Position numbers and translations under genes: made by a program
The notes under the pieces: generated by a model
Seen by the model: only the letters and a program-made list of their open reading frames with translations
What the model was told of the DNA's origin: nothing
The model's database searches: none
Part shown: positions 37,758-47,382 of the stretch, piece by piece
Layout: every line of letters begins with the position of its first letter
Numbering within the stretch: the stretch's first letter is position 1
From: Pseudohoeflea sp964511625
GTDB taxonomy: Bacteria; Pseudomonadota; Alphaproteobacteria; Rhizobiales; Rhizobiaceae
Reading direction: 5' to 3'
Length of the DNA stretch: 64,000 nucleotides
Assembly: GCA_964511625.1 (NCBI GenBank)
Contig: CAZEJG010000014.1
Span: forward strand, 1-64,000

Positions 37758-38339
37758 TCAGGCAACATCCTCGCGTGTGGGAGCCCTCTTCCGGCCGGTG
37801 ATCATGGCCCGGACGAGGTTTTCACGGTGTTCGAAACTGGCGAGAACGACGCCAGCAACATGCAGTGCGATCAATCCGAGCGTGGCGTAGACCACGGTCT
37901 TGTGGACGTCCTCGACCCATGCGACGCCCCAATAGGCATCGGTCTCCATCATGTAGCCGGTTGTGGCGATCACGGCGATTGCCGCAATGAGAGCCAGAAC
38001 CATCGCCCCGCCGGCCGGGTTGTGACCGACATGGCGGCGCGCCTTCATCTTCACGGCATCGCCGAGATAGCCGGCGACAGCGGAAGGACCGCGCACGAAA
38101 GACGCGAACCGGGCATGACGCGGGCCGACGAGACCCCACAGGATGCGAAAACCGATCAGACCGGCGACGATATAGCCCGCCGTTTCGTGGGCGCTCTTCC
38201 ACTCGTCACCAGTGACGAAAGCGAAGAAGAACAAGCCAACCAGCGACCAGTGGAACAGCCGCACCAGCGGGTCCCACACCCGGATGGTAGCCGGCGAAGT
38301 GCCTTCGCCGGCCTGACCTGCTGCGGATGCGGCATCCAT
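37758..38339 (-). CDS. Cytochrome b561 family protein
   Basis: A 193-residue inner-membrane protein with four hydrophobic helices. Probable heme ligands are the histidines in VRLFHWSLVG (about residue 31), HETAGYIVAGLIG (about 51) and VHKTVVYATLGLIALHVAG (about 152 and 168), the pattern of Ni/Fe-hydrogenase-type cytochrome b and b561 proteins. It should carry electrons across the membrane between quinone and a periplasmic partner. Its start overlaps the stop of the PepSY gene in an ATGA, so both are co-translated. The partner protein is therefore likely the PepSY product or its redox client. Confidence 0.88.
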   Translation of the reverse strand: MDAASAAGQAGEGTSPATIRVWDPLVRLFHWSLVGLFFFAFVTGDEWKSAHETAGYIVAGLIGFRILWGLVGPRHARFASFVRGPSAVAGYLGDAVKMKARRHVGHNPAGGAMVLALIAAIAVIATTGYMMETDAYWGVAWVEDVHKTVVYATLGLIALHVAGVVLASFEHRENLVRAMITGRKRAPTREDVA

Positions 38340-38626
38340 CAGTCGTCGCCCTTGTGATCGGAGACGGCGCCGGTCATCGGATCGAAATAGATTTCGGCCT
38401 TGTTGCCGTTCTTGTCGATGCCGTAGACCTCGTAGCATCCGTCCTCGACCTTCACCCGGCGGACGTCGTAACCCATGTCCTTGGCGGCAGCCTTGATGGC
38501 GTCCTCGGATTTCCACTGGTCCCGGGGTGCGCTGGTGCATTCCGAGGCGGAAGCGGCCAGCGGGACCGAAAGAACTGCGGTTGCAAGAGCGAGAGGGGCG
38601 ATGAACTTGAACATGCGTTTCTCCAT
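38339..38626 (-). CDS. Exported PepSY domain protein
   Basis: A 95-residue protein with a signal peptide (about residues 1-26, ending ASA) and a single PepSY domain: DQWKSEDAIKAAAKDMGY, VRRVKVEDGCYEVYGIDKNG and AEIYFDPMTGAV. Two cysteines (about residues 30 and 64) could form a disulfide. PepSY domains in the periplasm often act as inhibitory or sensory modules. It is upstream of and coupled with the cytochrome gene. It is divergent from another PepSY gene with 112 bp between. Confidence 0.88.
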   Translation of the reverse strand: MEKRMFKFIAPLALATAVLSVPLAASASECTSAPRDQWKSEDAIKAAAKDMGYDVRRVKVEDGCYEVYGIDKNGNKAEIYFDPMTGAVSDHKGDD

Positions 38627-38738
38627 TGTTGGACGGCGCGGATGCCGTTGACGGGACCGGTTATCGCAGTGTCCGGATGACAGGAGCCTGATCGCGATTG
38701 TCAGTGATTTGTCATTTTCGAAGCGCTAGCATCGTCCC

Positions 38739-39038
38739 ATGCGCCGTTTTCTTGCCTTAGCCCTCCCGCTTCTTGCCCTCTTCGCCGTCGTTGCCCATGC
38801 GGACGATGATCGTGATGAACTGTCGGCAGCAGCCCGTTCCGGTCCGCTGCTGCCTCTGTCCGACATTCTCGACAGTCTCGCCGGACGGATCGACGGACGG
38901 ATTGCCGATATCGAGTTCGAGAACGAGCACGGCCAACCGATGTACGAGATCTACTGGATCGACGGGAACGGACGGCGGCAGGAGCTGCATGTCGACGCTC
39001 GCGACGGACGGATCCTCGGCAAAGAAGAGGACGACTAG
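38739..39038 (+). CDS. Exported PepSY domain protein linked to a two-component system
   Basis: A 99-residue protein with a signal peptide (about residues 1-21, ending AHA) and a PepSY domain: LSDILDSLAGRIDGRIADIEFE, YEIYWIDGNGRRQELHVDARDG. It lies 2 bp before the response regulator gene, so it is part of the same operon and probably a periplasmic modulator of the histidine kinase that follows. It shares the domain, but little sequence, with the divergent PepSY protein. Confidence 0.88.
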   Translation: MRRFLALALPLLALFAVVAHADDDRDELSAAARSGPLLPLSDILDSLAGRIDGRIADIEFENEHGQPMYEIYWIDGNGRRQELHVDARDGRILGKEEDD

Positions 39039-39040
39039 CC

Positions 39041-39715
39041 TTGCGCATTCTTGTCATCGAGGACGACCGGCGCATCCGCACCGACATCACCACGACGCTC
39101 GAGGCAGCGGGCTATGTGGTCGACACGGCGGAGGACGGCGAAGACGGCTGGCATCTCGGCGACACGGAAACCTACGGCGCGGCGATCCTCGATCTGGGTC
39201 TGCCGCAGATGGACGGCCTGACGGTCCTGAAGAAGTGGCGCGCGGCGGGAAAAACGCTTCCAGTCCTGGTACTGACCGCGCGCGGTACCTGGAGCGAGCG
39301 GGTCGAGGGAATCGACGCCGGGGCGGACGACTATCTGCCCAAACCGTTCCGGATGGAGGAGCTGCTTGCGCGGCTGCGCGCGATCATCCGGCGCTCGGGA
39401 GGTCACGCGACACCGGTCATTTCGGCGGGCGACGTCGAACTCGATCCACGACAGATGCGCATCAGCGTGGCCGGTGTGCCGGTGGCGCTCTCGCCGCAGG
39501 AATACCGGCTCGTCGCCTATCTGATGATGAACAAGGACCGCGTCGTCTCGCAGCAGGAGCTCTCCGAGCACCTGCAGTCGGTGCATTTCGACCGCGAATC
39601 CAACGCCGTCGAAGTGCTGGTCGGCCGTGCTCGCCGCAAACTGCCGTCAGGCCTCATCGAGACGCGCCGCGGCTTCGGCTACATCCTCCACGCCGACCGG
39701 ACGGACGAGGAATGA
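39041..39715 (+). CDS. OmpR/PhoB-family response regulator
   Basis: A 224-residue two-domain regulator. The receiver has the acidic pair in VIEDD, phospho-acceptor D51 in AILDLGLPQMDG, switch T in VLTARG and the invariant lysine in YLPKPF. The C-terminal winged-helix domain (about 128-220) ends RRGFGYIL, typical of the OmpR family. It starts at TTG 39041, two bases after the PepSY stop. It should bind the divergent promoter region at 38627-38738, inferred from position only. Confidence 0.93.
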   Translation: MRILVIEDDRRIRTDITTTLEAAGYVVDTAEDGEDGWHLGDTETYGAAILDLGLPQMDGLTVLKKWRAAGKTLPVLVLTARGTWSERVEGIDAGADDYLPKPFRMEELLARLRAIIRRSGGHATPVISAGDVELDPRQMRISVAGVPVALSPQEYRLVAYLMMNKDRVVSQQELSEHLQSVHFDRESNAVEVLVGRARRKLPSGLIETRRGFGYILHADRTDEE

Positions 39716-41076
39716 AGCTCTGGCGCTCGCTGCGGTTCCGGCTCTTCGTCGGCGCCGCGATCGTCATCATGGTGGCGCTGACCGTCACCGGCCTGTCGCT
39801 CGCCGGCCTTTTCACCCGCCACCTCGAACGGCGGATCGGCCAGGAACTCGACACCCATCTCGAACAGCTGACCAGCAGCCTGAACATCGGCACGGACGGT
39901 GCGCTGACGCTGACGCGTGAGCCGATGGACCCTCGTTTCCAGAAGATTTTCGGCGGGCTTTACTGGCAGGTCCTCGACCAGACGACCGGACAGAGCCTCA
40001 AGTCGCGATCGCTCTGGGACGCGACGCTCACCCTGCCCGACGATACGCTGGTCCCGGGCGACACGCATAGCCACGATCTCGTCGGTCCGCAGCAATCCGT
40101 GCTTCTGGCGCATGAGCGGCTCTTCACCATCCGCATGGCCGACGGCGACCACCTCCTGCGGGTCACCGTGGCCATCGACCGGTCGGAAATACAGGCGCTC
40201 GCCTCGGGCTTCTCGCGCGATCTGGCGCTCGTCCTGGCTGGTCTGGGCCTCGTCCTGATGCTCGGCCTGTGGGCCCAGGTAACAAGCGGCCTCGGCCCAA
40301 TACGAGGTCTGCAGAATGCCGTGGCGGCGATCCGCTCAGGCGAGCGCCAGCGCATCGCCGCCGAGGAAGCCCCGCCGGAAGTCGTTCCGCTCGTTGAAGG
40401 ATTCAACTCGCTTCTCGACATGCGCGACGCGGAAATGGTGCGTGCCCGCGACCGCGCGGCCGACCTTGCTCACGGGCTGAAGACGCCGCTCACGGCGCTC
40501 GCCAGCGACGTCGAGAGGCTGCGCCAGCGCGGCGAGACCGAAATTGCCGACGACATCCACGCGCTCGCCGAGCGCATGCGGCGACATATGGAACGGGAGC
40601 TGGCGCGGGCGCGGATGCGCCATGGGCTCGGTTCGGTCATGGCCGATGTCGGCGCGACTGCTGAGGCGCTGGTGCGCACCCTCAAGCGGACGCCGGCGGG
40701 AGAAGCGATCGCCTTCGAGACGGCGATCGAACCCGGCCTCAAGGCTGCGGTGGACTCCTCGGATCTCGCCGAAATTCTCGGCAACCTGCTCGAAAACGCG
40801 GTCCGGCATGCGAAGGCCGTCGTACGAATCGCCGCAGAACAGCGGACGGACGGCGTGGAGATCGCGATTAGCGACGACGGGCCGGGACTGAGCGAAGGAC
40901 AGGCCGAAATGCTGGTCGGCCGCGGACGACGTCTCGACAGTCAGGGTCTGGGCGCAGGTCTGGGCCTTGCCATCGTTTCCGATATCCTCGCCGCGAATGG
41001 CGGCGCGCTCCGCCTGTCACGAGCCGCAGATCTCGGCGGTCTCTGCGTGACGGTGACGCTTCCGGGAAACGATTGA
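39712..41076 (+). CDS. Sensor histidine kinase
   Basis: A 454-residue inner-membrane kinase. The first helix is at about residues 12-34, a periplasmic domain at 35-168, the second helix at about 169-190, then a HAMP-like linker. The phospho-acceptor is H254 in DLAHGLKTPLTAL, of the short H-box type where Gly replaces the usual Glu-Ile. The ATP-binding domain shows LLENAVRHAK (N box) and DDGPGLSE (G1). The start overlaps the regulator by four bases. The ligand is unknown; the adjacent PepSY proteins are likely partners. Confidence 0.93.
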   Translation: MKLWRSLRFRLFVGAAIVIMVALTVTGLSLAGLFTRHLERRIGQELDTHLEQLTSSLNIGTDGALTLTREPMDPRFQKIFGGLYWQVLDQTTGQSLKSRSLWDATLTLPDDTLVPGDTHSHDLVGPQQSVLLAHERLFTIRMADGDHLLRVTVAIDRSEIQALASGFSRDLALVLAGLGLVLMLGLWAQVTSGLGPIRGLQNAVAAIRSGERQRIAAEEAPPEVVPLVEGFNSLLDMRDAEMVRARDRAADLAHGLKTPLTALASDVERLRQRGETEIADDIHALAERMRRHMERELARARMRHGLGSVMADVGATAEALVRTLKRTPAGEAIAFETAIEPGLKAAVDSSDLAEILGNLLENAVRHAKAVVRIAAEQRTDGVEIAISDDGPGLSEGQAEMLVGRGRRLDSQGLGAGLGLAIVSDILAANGGALRLSRAADLGGLCVTVTLPGND

Positions 41077-41112
41077 GGCGGTCCTCGCTTCTCCGAAACG
41101 GTCAGGTCGCAA

Positions 41113-44100
41113 TCAGTAATCGCGCTCGAAGAAGATGCCGCCCTTGGTCTCGCCGTCGGAACTGGCCGAGCCGCGCAGCTTGATGCCCCGGCCGACATCG
41201 AGGTCGATGGTCGCCTTGCCGGACCCAGCCGACGTTCCCTGCTCGATGCCGAAATAGGTGCGGTCGTTGAGATACTTTCCGACGCCAACCGAGGTCTCGC
41301 CTTCCTCGTTGGTGCGGACGTCGAGATTGTCGATGCCGGTCGCCTCGCGCAACTTGCCGACGAGTCCCCCGCCCGATGTGACACCGGTCAGTTCGGCCGC
41401 GGCACTGGCCAGTTGCGCAATCTGCAGCGGCGAGAGGTCGGAGAGCGAACGCCCGAAAACCAGAAGCGCCAGGATCTCGTCATCGGGCAGCGAGGGCGAG
41501 GAGGTGAAGTCGAATTCCGGGCTGGTCGCCGGACCGTTGACGAGAACGGTCGCTGTAGCGGTGCCTGCGCTTGTCGAGGCCGAGAAATCGAGATTAGGGA
41601 TCAGCGAGCCGGCGAAGTTGATCCGGCCGGAATCGAATTCCAGCCGCTTTCCGAGTACATCCAGACGACCGCGCACCAGATCGAAACCGCCAACGGCGAC
41701 CGGATTGGCCGTCGTTCCCTTCAGCGTCAGCGATCCGCCGAATTCCGCATCAATGCCGCGACCACGCACGAAGATGCGCTGCGGTGCGTTGATCTGGAGA
41801 TCGAGACCGATCCCCCCGCCCGCACCGCTGCCTTCGTCAGCCTTCAGCCGCTCGTCCTGTGCACGCACCGCCGCATCGGCATTGCGGTGATCGACGTCGA
41901 GCTGCGAGATCGAGTCGGGCAGCGCGTCGGGCACTGTGATTGTCGTCTGATCGAGATTGAGCCGGCCGCCGAGCGTCGGTTGGTTGGCGAGCGGGCCGGT
42001 GACCGTCAAATCGGCATTGAAGCGGGTGGCGACAAGCCGGCCGTCGGCGTAACGCCCGTTGGCGACCTTGACCGAAAGATCGGCGGGGTATCCGGAATTG
42101 GGATCGAGGCCGATCGAGCCCGCTCCGGTCAACTGACCGCCCGTCGAAAGCTCGCCGTTGAGCGAACGGATCCGGACGCTCTGACGATCGAGCGATATCT
42201 CGGTGGCGAGATTGTTGATCGCGATGCCGGACCCGGTGTCGATGAAGCGGGCGTCGGAAGAGCGGATCGTGCCGTTGTAGTCGGGCGAGGTGACAGTGCC
42301 ACCGACACTCATGTTGACCGCGGCGGTTCCGTCGAGAACCAGCCCCTGTGCGGCCAATCGCGCCGCGACAAGCGAGAACGGCGCGGTGCCATTGGCGTTG
42401 ATCGAGAGCGACCTCGCGCCCGTAAGCCCCACCTTGCCGTCGGCATTGAGTTGAAGCCCGCCGCCGGCGGCAGTGGCGTTGAAATCGACCGCATCGCCGC
42501 GATAGGCGCCCTTCGCCGTGACCGAGAGCGAGGGAGCATCGATCGGCACCAGCGAATTGATCGACACGCTGCCGGCGGTCAGGTCGTAGCGCGCCACCGG
42601 TGCCGACGGCTTGCCCTCGACGCTGACTGTGCCCGAGACACTGCCGCGCAAGCCTGTGCCGGGCGCTACCGCATCGATCGCCGTCAGCGGCACGCCCTTC
42701 AGGCGAATGGCGAGATCGAGCGCCTCGCCGCCGGCGCTTCCGGAGACCGAGACGCTGCCGCCTCCCGGTGAGAGAACCAGATTGCCGATCTGTGCCGCGC
42801 CGTCGCGCACCGTGACTGTCGCCTGCTCGGAGAGCGTGACCGGCAGGTTGCGATAGGTGACACGCGCCGTATCGAGTTCGATCTGGGTGGCGCCGTCGGC
42901 CTGCTTCAAACGGCCCGCGACCTTGACCGGGCTGCCGTCGGCGGTGGCATCGCCGGTAAAGGTCGTCCAGCCATCATCAAGCGCGACATCGACACTGACG
43001 CCCCGGATCGCGGTGCCGCCGGCATCCACCGTGTCGACCTTGGCGGTGCCCGAGACTTTCGGGGCGGCGAGATAGTCGTCGACCGTGGCGTTCAGCCGGG
43101 CGTCGGAGACCGAAAAACCGGTGCCGGAGAGTTTTGGCAGGTCGATATTGGCGGACAGCAGAGGGATGTCGTCCTCGACGGAGAAGACCAGCCGGCCCTG
43201 CCCCTGCCCTGCGATCTCGACGCCGGCGAGTGCCGCCAGCGCACCGATCTCCTTCAGATCGAGATCGACCGAGCCGGAGGGACGGAATTGCCCGTCGAGC
43301 GTCAGCGCGCCCGAGATCGTATTGTCTTCCACCTGCAGCCGCATAGGATCGATCACACTCCGGCCGCCCTGACTCGCGAGCGTCGCGGTGCCGACCATCG
43401 GCTTGCCGAGATAGGTACCGGAAATCCGGACGTCGGCGGTCGGGTTCGCCTCTTCGAGCTTGCCCTGGGCGGTGATGGCGAGATCCTCCACCGGCTTGCC
43501 GTCGACGGCGATGTTGTCGCCTTCGACAGAGACGGAGAATTCCGGGGCGAAGACGGTTCCAGCAATATCGGCATTCAGCGCCAACGATCCGGTCGCCAGC
43601 GGGTTGAGGGCGGCGACGTTTTCGAGATTGGCGGCAATCTTTGCCGAGATCGCCTTGTCGGCCGCCAGATCGGCCGAGCCGGTCACCGTCAGCGCCCGTG
43701 CGCCGATTTCGAGGTTTGAGACGGAGACGGCGTTGTCGCCGGGCAGCGAGACGTCGGTCGATATCGTGACATCGCGGCCGATCGTGTCGGGCAGATTGTC
43801 GGCGAGCACCGCCGAGTTCAGCCGGCCTTCGAGACGGCCGGAGCCGGTCAAGGCCGCGGTATCGATATCGCCGGCGAATTCGAGCGCCACCGTTCCGGTC
43901 TCGACCCGCGTGGCGGTCGTCGAGAAGGCGCTGCCGTCGAGGGTGAAATCGGAGGTGAGCGAGACGTTGCCGGCCAGCGCCTTGGCGAGCGTCGCATTGG
44001 CCGCACCGGCGGAGCTTGCCGTCAGCCGCGCTGTGCCGGAGCCGGAGCGGGAGGACAGGTCGAAATCCGGGAGTTCGGCATGGAGCGCAAGATCCTCGGC

Positions 44101-45312
44101 GGTCAGCTGCGCGCTGTCGACCGAAGGCAGCGTGGCATCGAGCGTGAGGTCTGCGGCTCCGGCCTCACCTGCCAACGCAAGCTCGAGACGGGAGAGTGCC
44201 AACGCCACCTGCCCCTCGCCTTCGCCGAACGAGAGACGCACAGGGCCGTCGGCGCCGGTCACTGTGGCGGCAAAGTCGGATTTCCCTTCGCGGGCGATCC
44301 GGCCCTTGCCCTCGGCATGGAGGCTCTGGTTGTCGAGGGAGAAGACCTCGAGCTGCACCCCGGCGTTCTCCGACTCGACGAGCCCGGAAGCAATGAGATC
44401 GCTGCTGCCTTCGAAGAGGTCGGCGATTGTCGGAGGCAGGAACCGGCCGATCTGGCCGCTGGCGTTTGCGTCGAAGACGTGCCCCTGCTCCACCGCCTTG
44501 ATGTTGGCGCGGGCCGAGGCCACCTGGCTGCCGTCGATCGCGCCGGTGACGTCCATCTTCCAGTCATCGAGCGTTCCTTCGGTCTCGGCCGAGAGGTCGA
44601 TCGCCTGGTTTTCCGGCAGGCCGGCCAGCCGGGCGATCACGCCACCCGCGGGTTCGGCGAGGTCGGCATCGAGGTCGAAGCGCTTTTCGGGCAGGTTGAT
44701 ATTGGCGTTCAGACGAAGCGATCCGCCGGCGCCGTCGATACGATCGAGATTGATGCTGGTATCGACGTCGGACAGGTCCGAATTGACCATCAGCTTGCCG
44801 CCGGTCGAAAACCGCGCCTCGACGCCCGCGACTTCTTCGCCGACGAGAATGTCAGGAAGATCAAACTCTTCGATGGCGACATTGACAGGGAGATTCAGCG
44901 CTCCGGAACTTTCGCTCTCCTTGTCGCCGGCCTTGGGAAGCCGGATCATATTGACATGGTCGACGTGCAGACGGTCGATCGCGAGCCCCGACGAGAACAG
45001 TGCGAAAGGCGACCAGTCGACCTCGATACCGTCGAGACGCAGCCAGGGATTGCCCTCCCCGTCGCCGATGACGAGATACTCGACACGCGTATCGCCGCTG
45101 ATGAGCCCGGTGACGCCGGCGAGGTCGACCGACTGGACCTCATTGGAGCCCAGCCGGTTGACGATGAGCGCGATCATCCTGCCGCCCGGCACGGTGGCGA
45201 CGAGAAAGATCACCGCTGCGATAAGGATGATGACGAGAGCTGCCAGCCCCTGGAGGGACCAGATCGCCGCCTTCCGGCGACGGCTGCGTTTCCTGCGCGG
45301 TTTTTCTGCCAT
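41113..45312 (-). CDS. tamB: TamB, translocation and assembly module subunit
   Basis: A 1399-residue AsmA-like inner-membrane-anchored protein. A signal anchor lies at about residues 17-43, followed by a very long stretch of beta-strand repeats forming the lipid-conducting groove, and the DUF490/TamB domain at the C-terminus ending in GGIFFERDY. TamB works with TamA (or BamA) to help outer-membrane protein insertion and to move phospholipids to the outer membrane. The start at 45312 lies one base from the tamA stop, so the two are co-translated. Confidence 0.93.
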   Translation of the reverse strand: MAEKPRRKRSRRRKAAIWSLQGLAALVIILIAAVIFLVATVPGGRMIALIVNRLGSNEVQSVDLAGVTGLISGDTRVEYLVIGDGEGNPWLRLDGIEVDWSPFALFSSGLAIDRLHVDHVNMIRLPKAGDKESESSGALNLPVNVAIEEFDLPDILVGEEVAGVEARFSTGGKLMVNSDLSDVDTSINLDRIDGAGGSLRLNANINLPEKRFDLDADLAEPAGGVIARLAGLPENQAIDLSAETEGTLDDWKMDVTGAIDGSQVASARANIKAVEQGHVFDANASGQIGRFLPPTIADLFEGSSDLIASGLVESENAGVQLEVFSLDNQSLHAEGKGRIAREGKSDFAATVTGADGPVRLSFGEGEGQVALALSRLELALAGEAGAADLTLDATLPSVDSAQLTAEDLALHAELPDFDLSSRSGSGTARLTASSAGAANATLAKALAGNVSLTSDFTLDGSAFSTTATRVETGTVALEFAGDIDTAALTGSGRLEGRLNSAVLADNLPDTIGRDVTISTDVSLPGDNAVSVSNLEIGARALTVTGSADLAADKAISAKIAANLENVAALNPLATGSLALNADIAGTVFAPEFSVSVEGDNIAVDGKPVEDLAITAQGKLEEANPTADVRISGTYLGKPMVGTATLASQGGRSVIDPMRLQVEDNTISGALTLDGQFRPSGSVDLDLKEIGALAALAGVEIAGQGQGRLVFSVEDDIPLLSANIDLPKLSGTGFSVSDARLNATVDDYLAAPKVSGTAKVDTVDAGGTAIRGVSVDVALDDGWTTFTGDATADGSPVKVAGRLKQADGATQIELDTARVTYRNLPVTLSEQATVTVRDGAAQIGNLVLSPGGGSVSVSGSAGGEALDLAIRLKGVPLTAIDAVAPGTGLRGSVSGTVSVEGKPSAPVARYDLTAGSVSINSLVPIDAPSLSVTAKGAYRGDAVDFNATAAGGGLQLNADGKVGLTGARSLSINANGTAPFSLVAARLAAQGLVLDGTAAVNMSVGGTVTSPDYNGTIRSSDARFIDTGSGIAINNLATEISLDRQSVRIRSLNGELSTGGQLTGAGSIGLDPNSGYPADLSVKVANGRYADGRLVATRFNADLTVTGPLANQPTLGGRLNLDQTTITVPDALPDSISQLDVDHRNADAAVRAQDERLKADEGSGAGGGIGLDLQINAPQRIFVRGRGIDAEFGGSLTLKGTTANPVAVGGFDLVRGRLDVLGKRLEFDSGRINFAGSLIPNLDFSASTSAGTATATVLVNGPATSPEFDFTSSPSLPDDEILALLVFGRSLSDLSPLQIAQLASAAAELTGVTSGGGLVGKLREATGIDNLDVRTNEEGETSVGVGKYLNDRTYFGIEQGTSAGSGKATIDLDVGRGIKLRGSASSDGETKGGIFFERDY

Positions 45313-45313
45313 G

Positions 45314-47254
45314 CTAGAATGCCTGCCCGATGCCGGCATAAATTCCATAATCCGGATCGCCCGGACCCGGATTGAGCGGCACGGCGACATCCACGCGCAA
45401 CGGTCCGAAGGGCGTCTTGTAGCGCAGGCCGACACCGGCGCCGGCCTTGAATTCGGCGCCTTCAAGCGCCGATCCGGTGGAGACCGCGCCGACGTCGACA
45501 AACGGCACGATGCCGATCTTGTCTGTCACGCCGATGCGCAGCTCGGCATTGGCTTCCATGTAGGAGAGCCCGCCGATCGGATCGCCGTTGATATCCTTTG
45601 GGCCGATGCCCTGGTAGGCGTAGCCGCGCACTGAGCCGCCGCCGCCCGAATAGAAGCGGCGGTTGGCGGGAACGCCGGCGAGGTCGCTCCCGACGATCGA
45701 GCCACCGGCTACGCGACCGGCCACCACGAAGCGCTTGGCCTCGTCGAGCGCCCGATAGGCCGAGGCTTCGCCGCTGATCGTCACGAAGGCGTTGCCCTGG
45801 TTGAACTCGTAGGCCGGCTCCAGATGGGCGAGCAGCCGGAAGCCTGATTTCGGATCGAGCTTGTCGTCGCGGCCGTCATAGACCCATTCGAGCGGCAACG
45901 CGGCCGTCAGTGTTTCCTGGTTCGTCACGAAGGCGTCGGTCAGCCGCGCATATTCCAGCTCGACATCGGCGGACACGGTCTGTTTCTCGGTCAACTGGTA
46001 CTTTACGCCAACCTTCCCCGTCACCGAGAACCGACGATAGGCATCAGGGTCCTCCTGGTCGACGGAGAGGCTCGAGGTGAAGGTCGAGGCGGGGCCGATG
46101 ACGCCGGGCTTTTCGAACAGGATGGCGCCGTGATAGGTCAGGTCCTCATATTCGGACGTGCTGCCGATGCCCGAAACCGATCCCTCGATCCGCAGCTTCT
46201 CGGCGCGTCCGAAGAGGTTGCGGTGGCCCCAGTAGCCCTCCAGTCCCCCGCCGTCGGTCGAGGAATAGGTGGCGCCGAGGCCGAGATAGCGGAACTTGCG
46301 TTCGGCGACGTTGACCTCGACGGGCACCGCGCCATTCTCGTCGAGCGAATCGGCGCCGCGAACGGTCACCGAGGAAAACACCTCGAGCGCCTTCAGCCGC
46401 TTCTCGGCGGCATCCAATTCGTCCGGATCATAGGTGACGCCCGGGTCGATCCCGGTCATGTAGGCGACGAAATCGCGGTCAACGTCCTCGGTCCCCTCGA
46501 CGGTGGTGGGACCGAAGGGTGCGACCGGACCGGCGGAGACCGTGATCGTGACGTCGAGACGATTGTTGTCATGATCGGCGACGATGTCGCGGCCGGCGAC
46601 CTTGGCGAGCGGCCGTCCGAGCTGACGCATGGAATCGACCACACGCTCCTCGGCGTTGATCACCTCTGTGGAATAGGCCGGCTCGCCGGGCACGATCCCG
46701 TAATCGGCGGGGTTGAGCTCGGCTCCGTCTTCGCGACGCACGACGACAGTCCCGAATGAAAACTGAGGGCCCGGCTCGACCGTGAAAACCACCGGAACCG
46801 GTTCGAAAGGTTTGAGATCGGCATCGGGCGGAAGGGTTTCGAGCGGCTTGCCCGCCAGCGTCACCTTCACCACCCCGCCATAGCGGGCGTCTTCATAAAG
46901 GACGCCCACAAGCTGTTCGAAATCCGATCGGGCGCGCGAAATCAGTCCCACCGAACCGGGAACCGGCTTGTCGGACTCCCGCATGAGCGAGGAGGCCTGT
47001 TCGAGCTTTTCGCGGAGATCGGGGTTGTCGCCGCCGCGCAATTCCAGAGAGACCTGGAAATTCAGCGGATTGACGACCGGAATCGAGTCCTCTTCCTTCT
47101 CGAAAAGCTTCAGACCGAAAATCTCGAAGGCGGCGGCGGGCTGCGGCACAGCTGCCACGAGCAGAGGCAAAACGGTCAGGAACGCGGCCGTTCTCAGGCG
47201 CAACCGGGATCGGTCGCGCGCCTGTGCAATATGGGACAGCGCGTTCAACATCAT
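45314..47254 (-). CDS. tamA: TamA, outer-membrane BamA-family assembly factor
   Basis: About 646 residues. A signal peptide (cleavage near QPAAA) is followed by POTRA-like domains (about residues 60-330) and a 16-strand barrel domain from about 340. The barrel has the conserved GGGGSVRGYAYQGIGP loop (Omp85 VRGY motif) and ends in GIYAGIGQAF with a terminal phenylalanine, as expected for Omp85 proteins. It pairs with TamB directly downstream. Tandem ATGs at 47254 and 47251 make the exact start uncertain. The gene follows sufA by 128 bp; a shared transcript is not shown. Confidence 0.93.
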   Translation of the reverse strand: MMLNALSHIAQARDRSRLRLRTAAFLTVLPLLVAAVPQPAAAFEIFGLKLFEKEEDSIPVVNPLNFQVSLELRGGDNPDLREKLEQASSLMRESDKPVPGSVGLISRARSDFEQLVGVLYEDARYGGVVKVTLAGKPLETLPPDADLKPFEPVPVVFTVEPGPQFSFGTVVVRREDGAELNPADYGIVPGEPAYSTEVINAEERVVDSMRQLGRPLAKVAGRDIVADHDNNRLDVTITVSAGPVAPFGPTTVEGTEDVDRDFVAYMTGIDPGVTYDPDELDAAEKRLKALEVFSSVTVRGADSLDENGAVPVEVNVAERKFRYLGLGATYSSTDGGGLEGYWGHRNLFGRAEKLRIEGSVSGIGSTSEYEDLTYHGAILFEKPGVIGPASTFTSSLSVDQEDPDAYRRFSVTGKVGVKYQLTEKQTVSADVELEYARLTDAFVTNQETLTAALPLEWVYDGRDDKLDPKSGFRLLAHLEPAYEFNQGNAFVTISGEASAYRALDEAKRFVVAGRVAGGSIVGSDLAGVPANRRFYSGGGGSVRGYAYQGIGPKDINGDPIGGLSYMEANAELRIGVTDKIGIVPFVDVGAVSTGSALEGAEFKAGAGVGLRYKTPFGPLRVDVAVPLNPGPGDPDYGIYAGIGQAF

Positions 47255-47337
47255 TCCACTCTTACCAGATACCGGTGAACGGCATCTGAACAATTCTAGA
47301 GTGGTTCTTCAGCATTTGGAAACAGTTAGCCCACGAA

Positions 47338-47355
47338 GCCGGCGCATATGCCGGC
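47338..47355. repeat. Hairpin downstream of sufA
   Basis: GCCGGC at 47338-47343 and GCCGGC at 47350-47355 can pair around GCATAT. It lies 28 bases after the sufA stop on the minus strand, before tamA. No T-tract follows, so a terminator role is uncertain. Confidence 0.35.
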
Positions 47356-47382
47356 ATTGTGATGTGATCGCCACACCGACGT

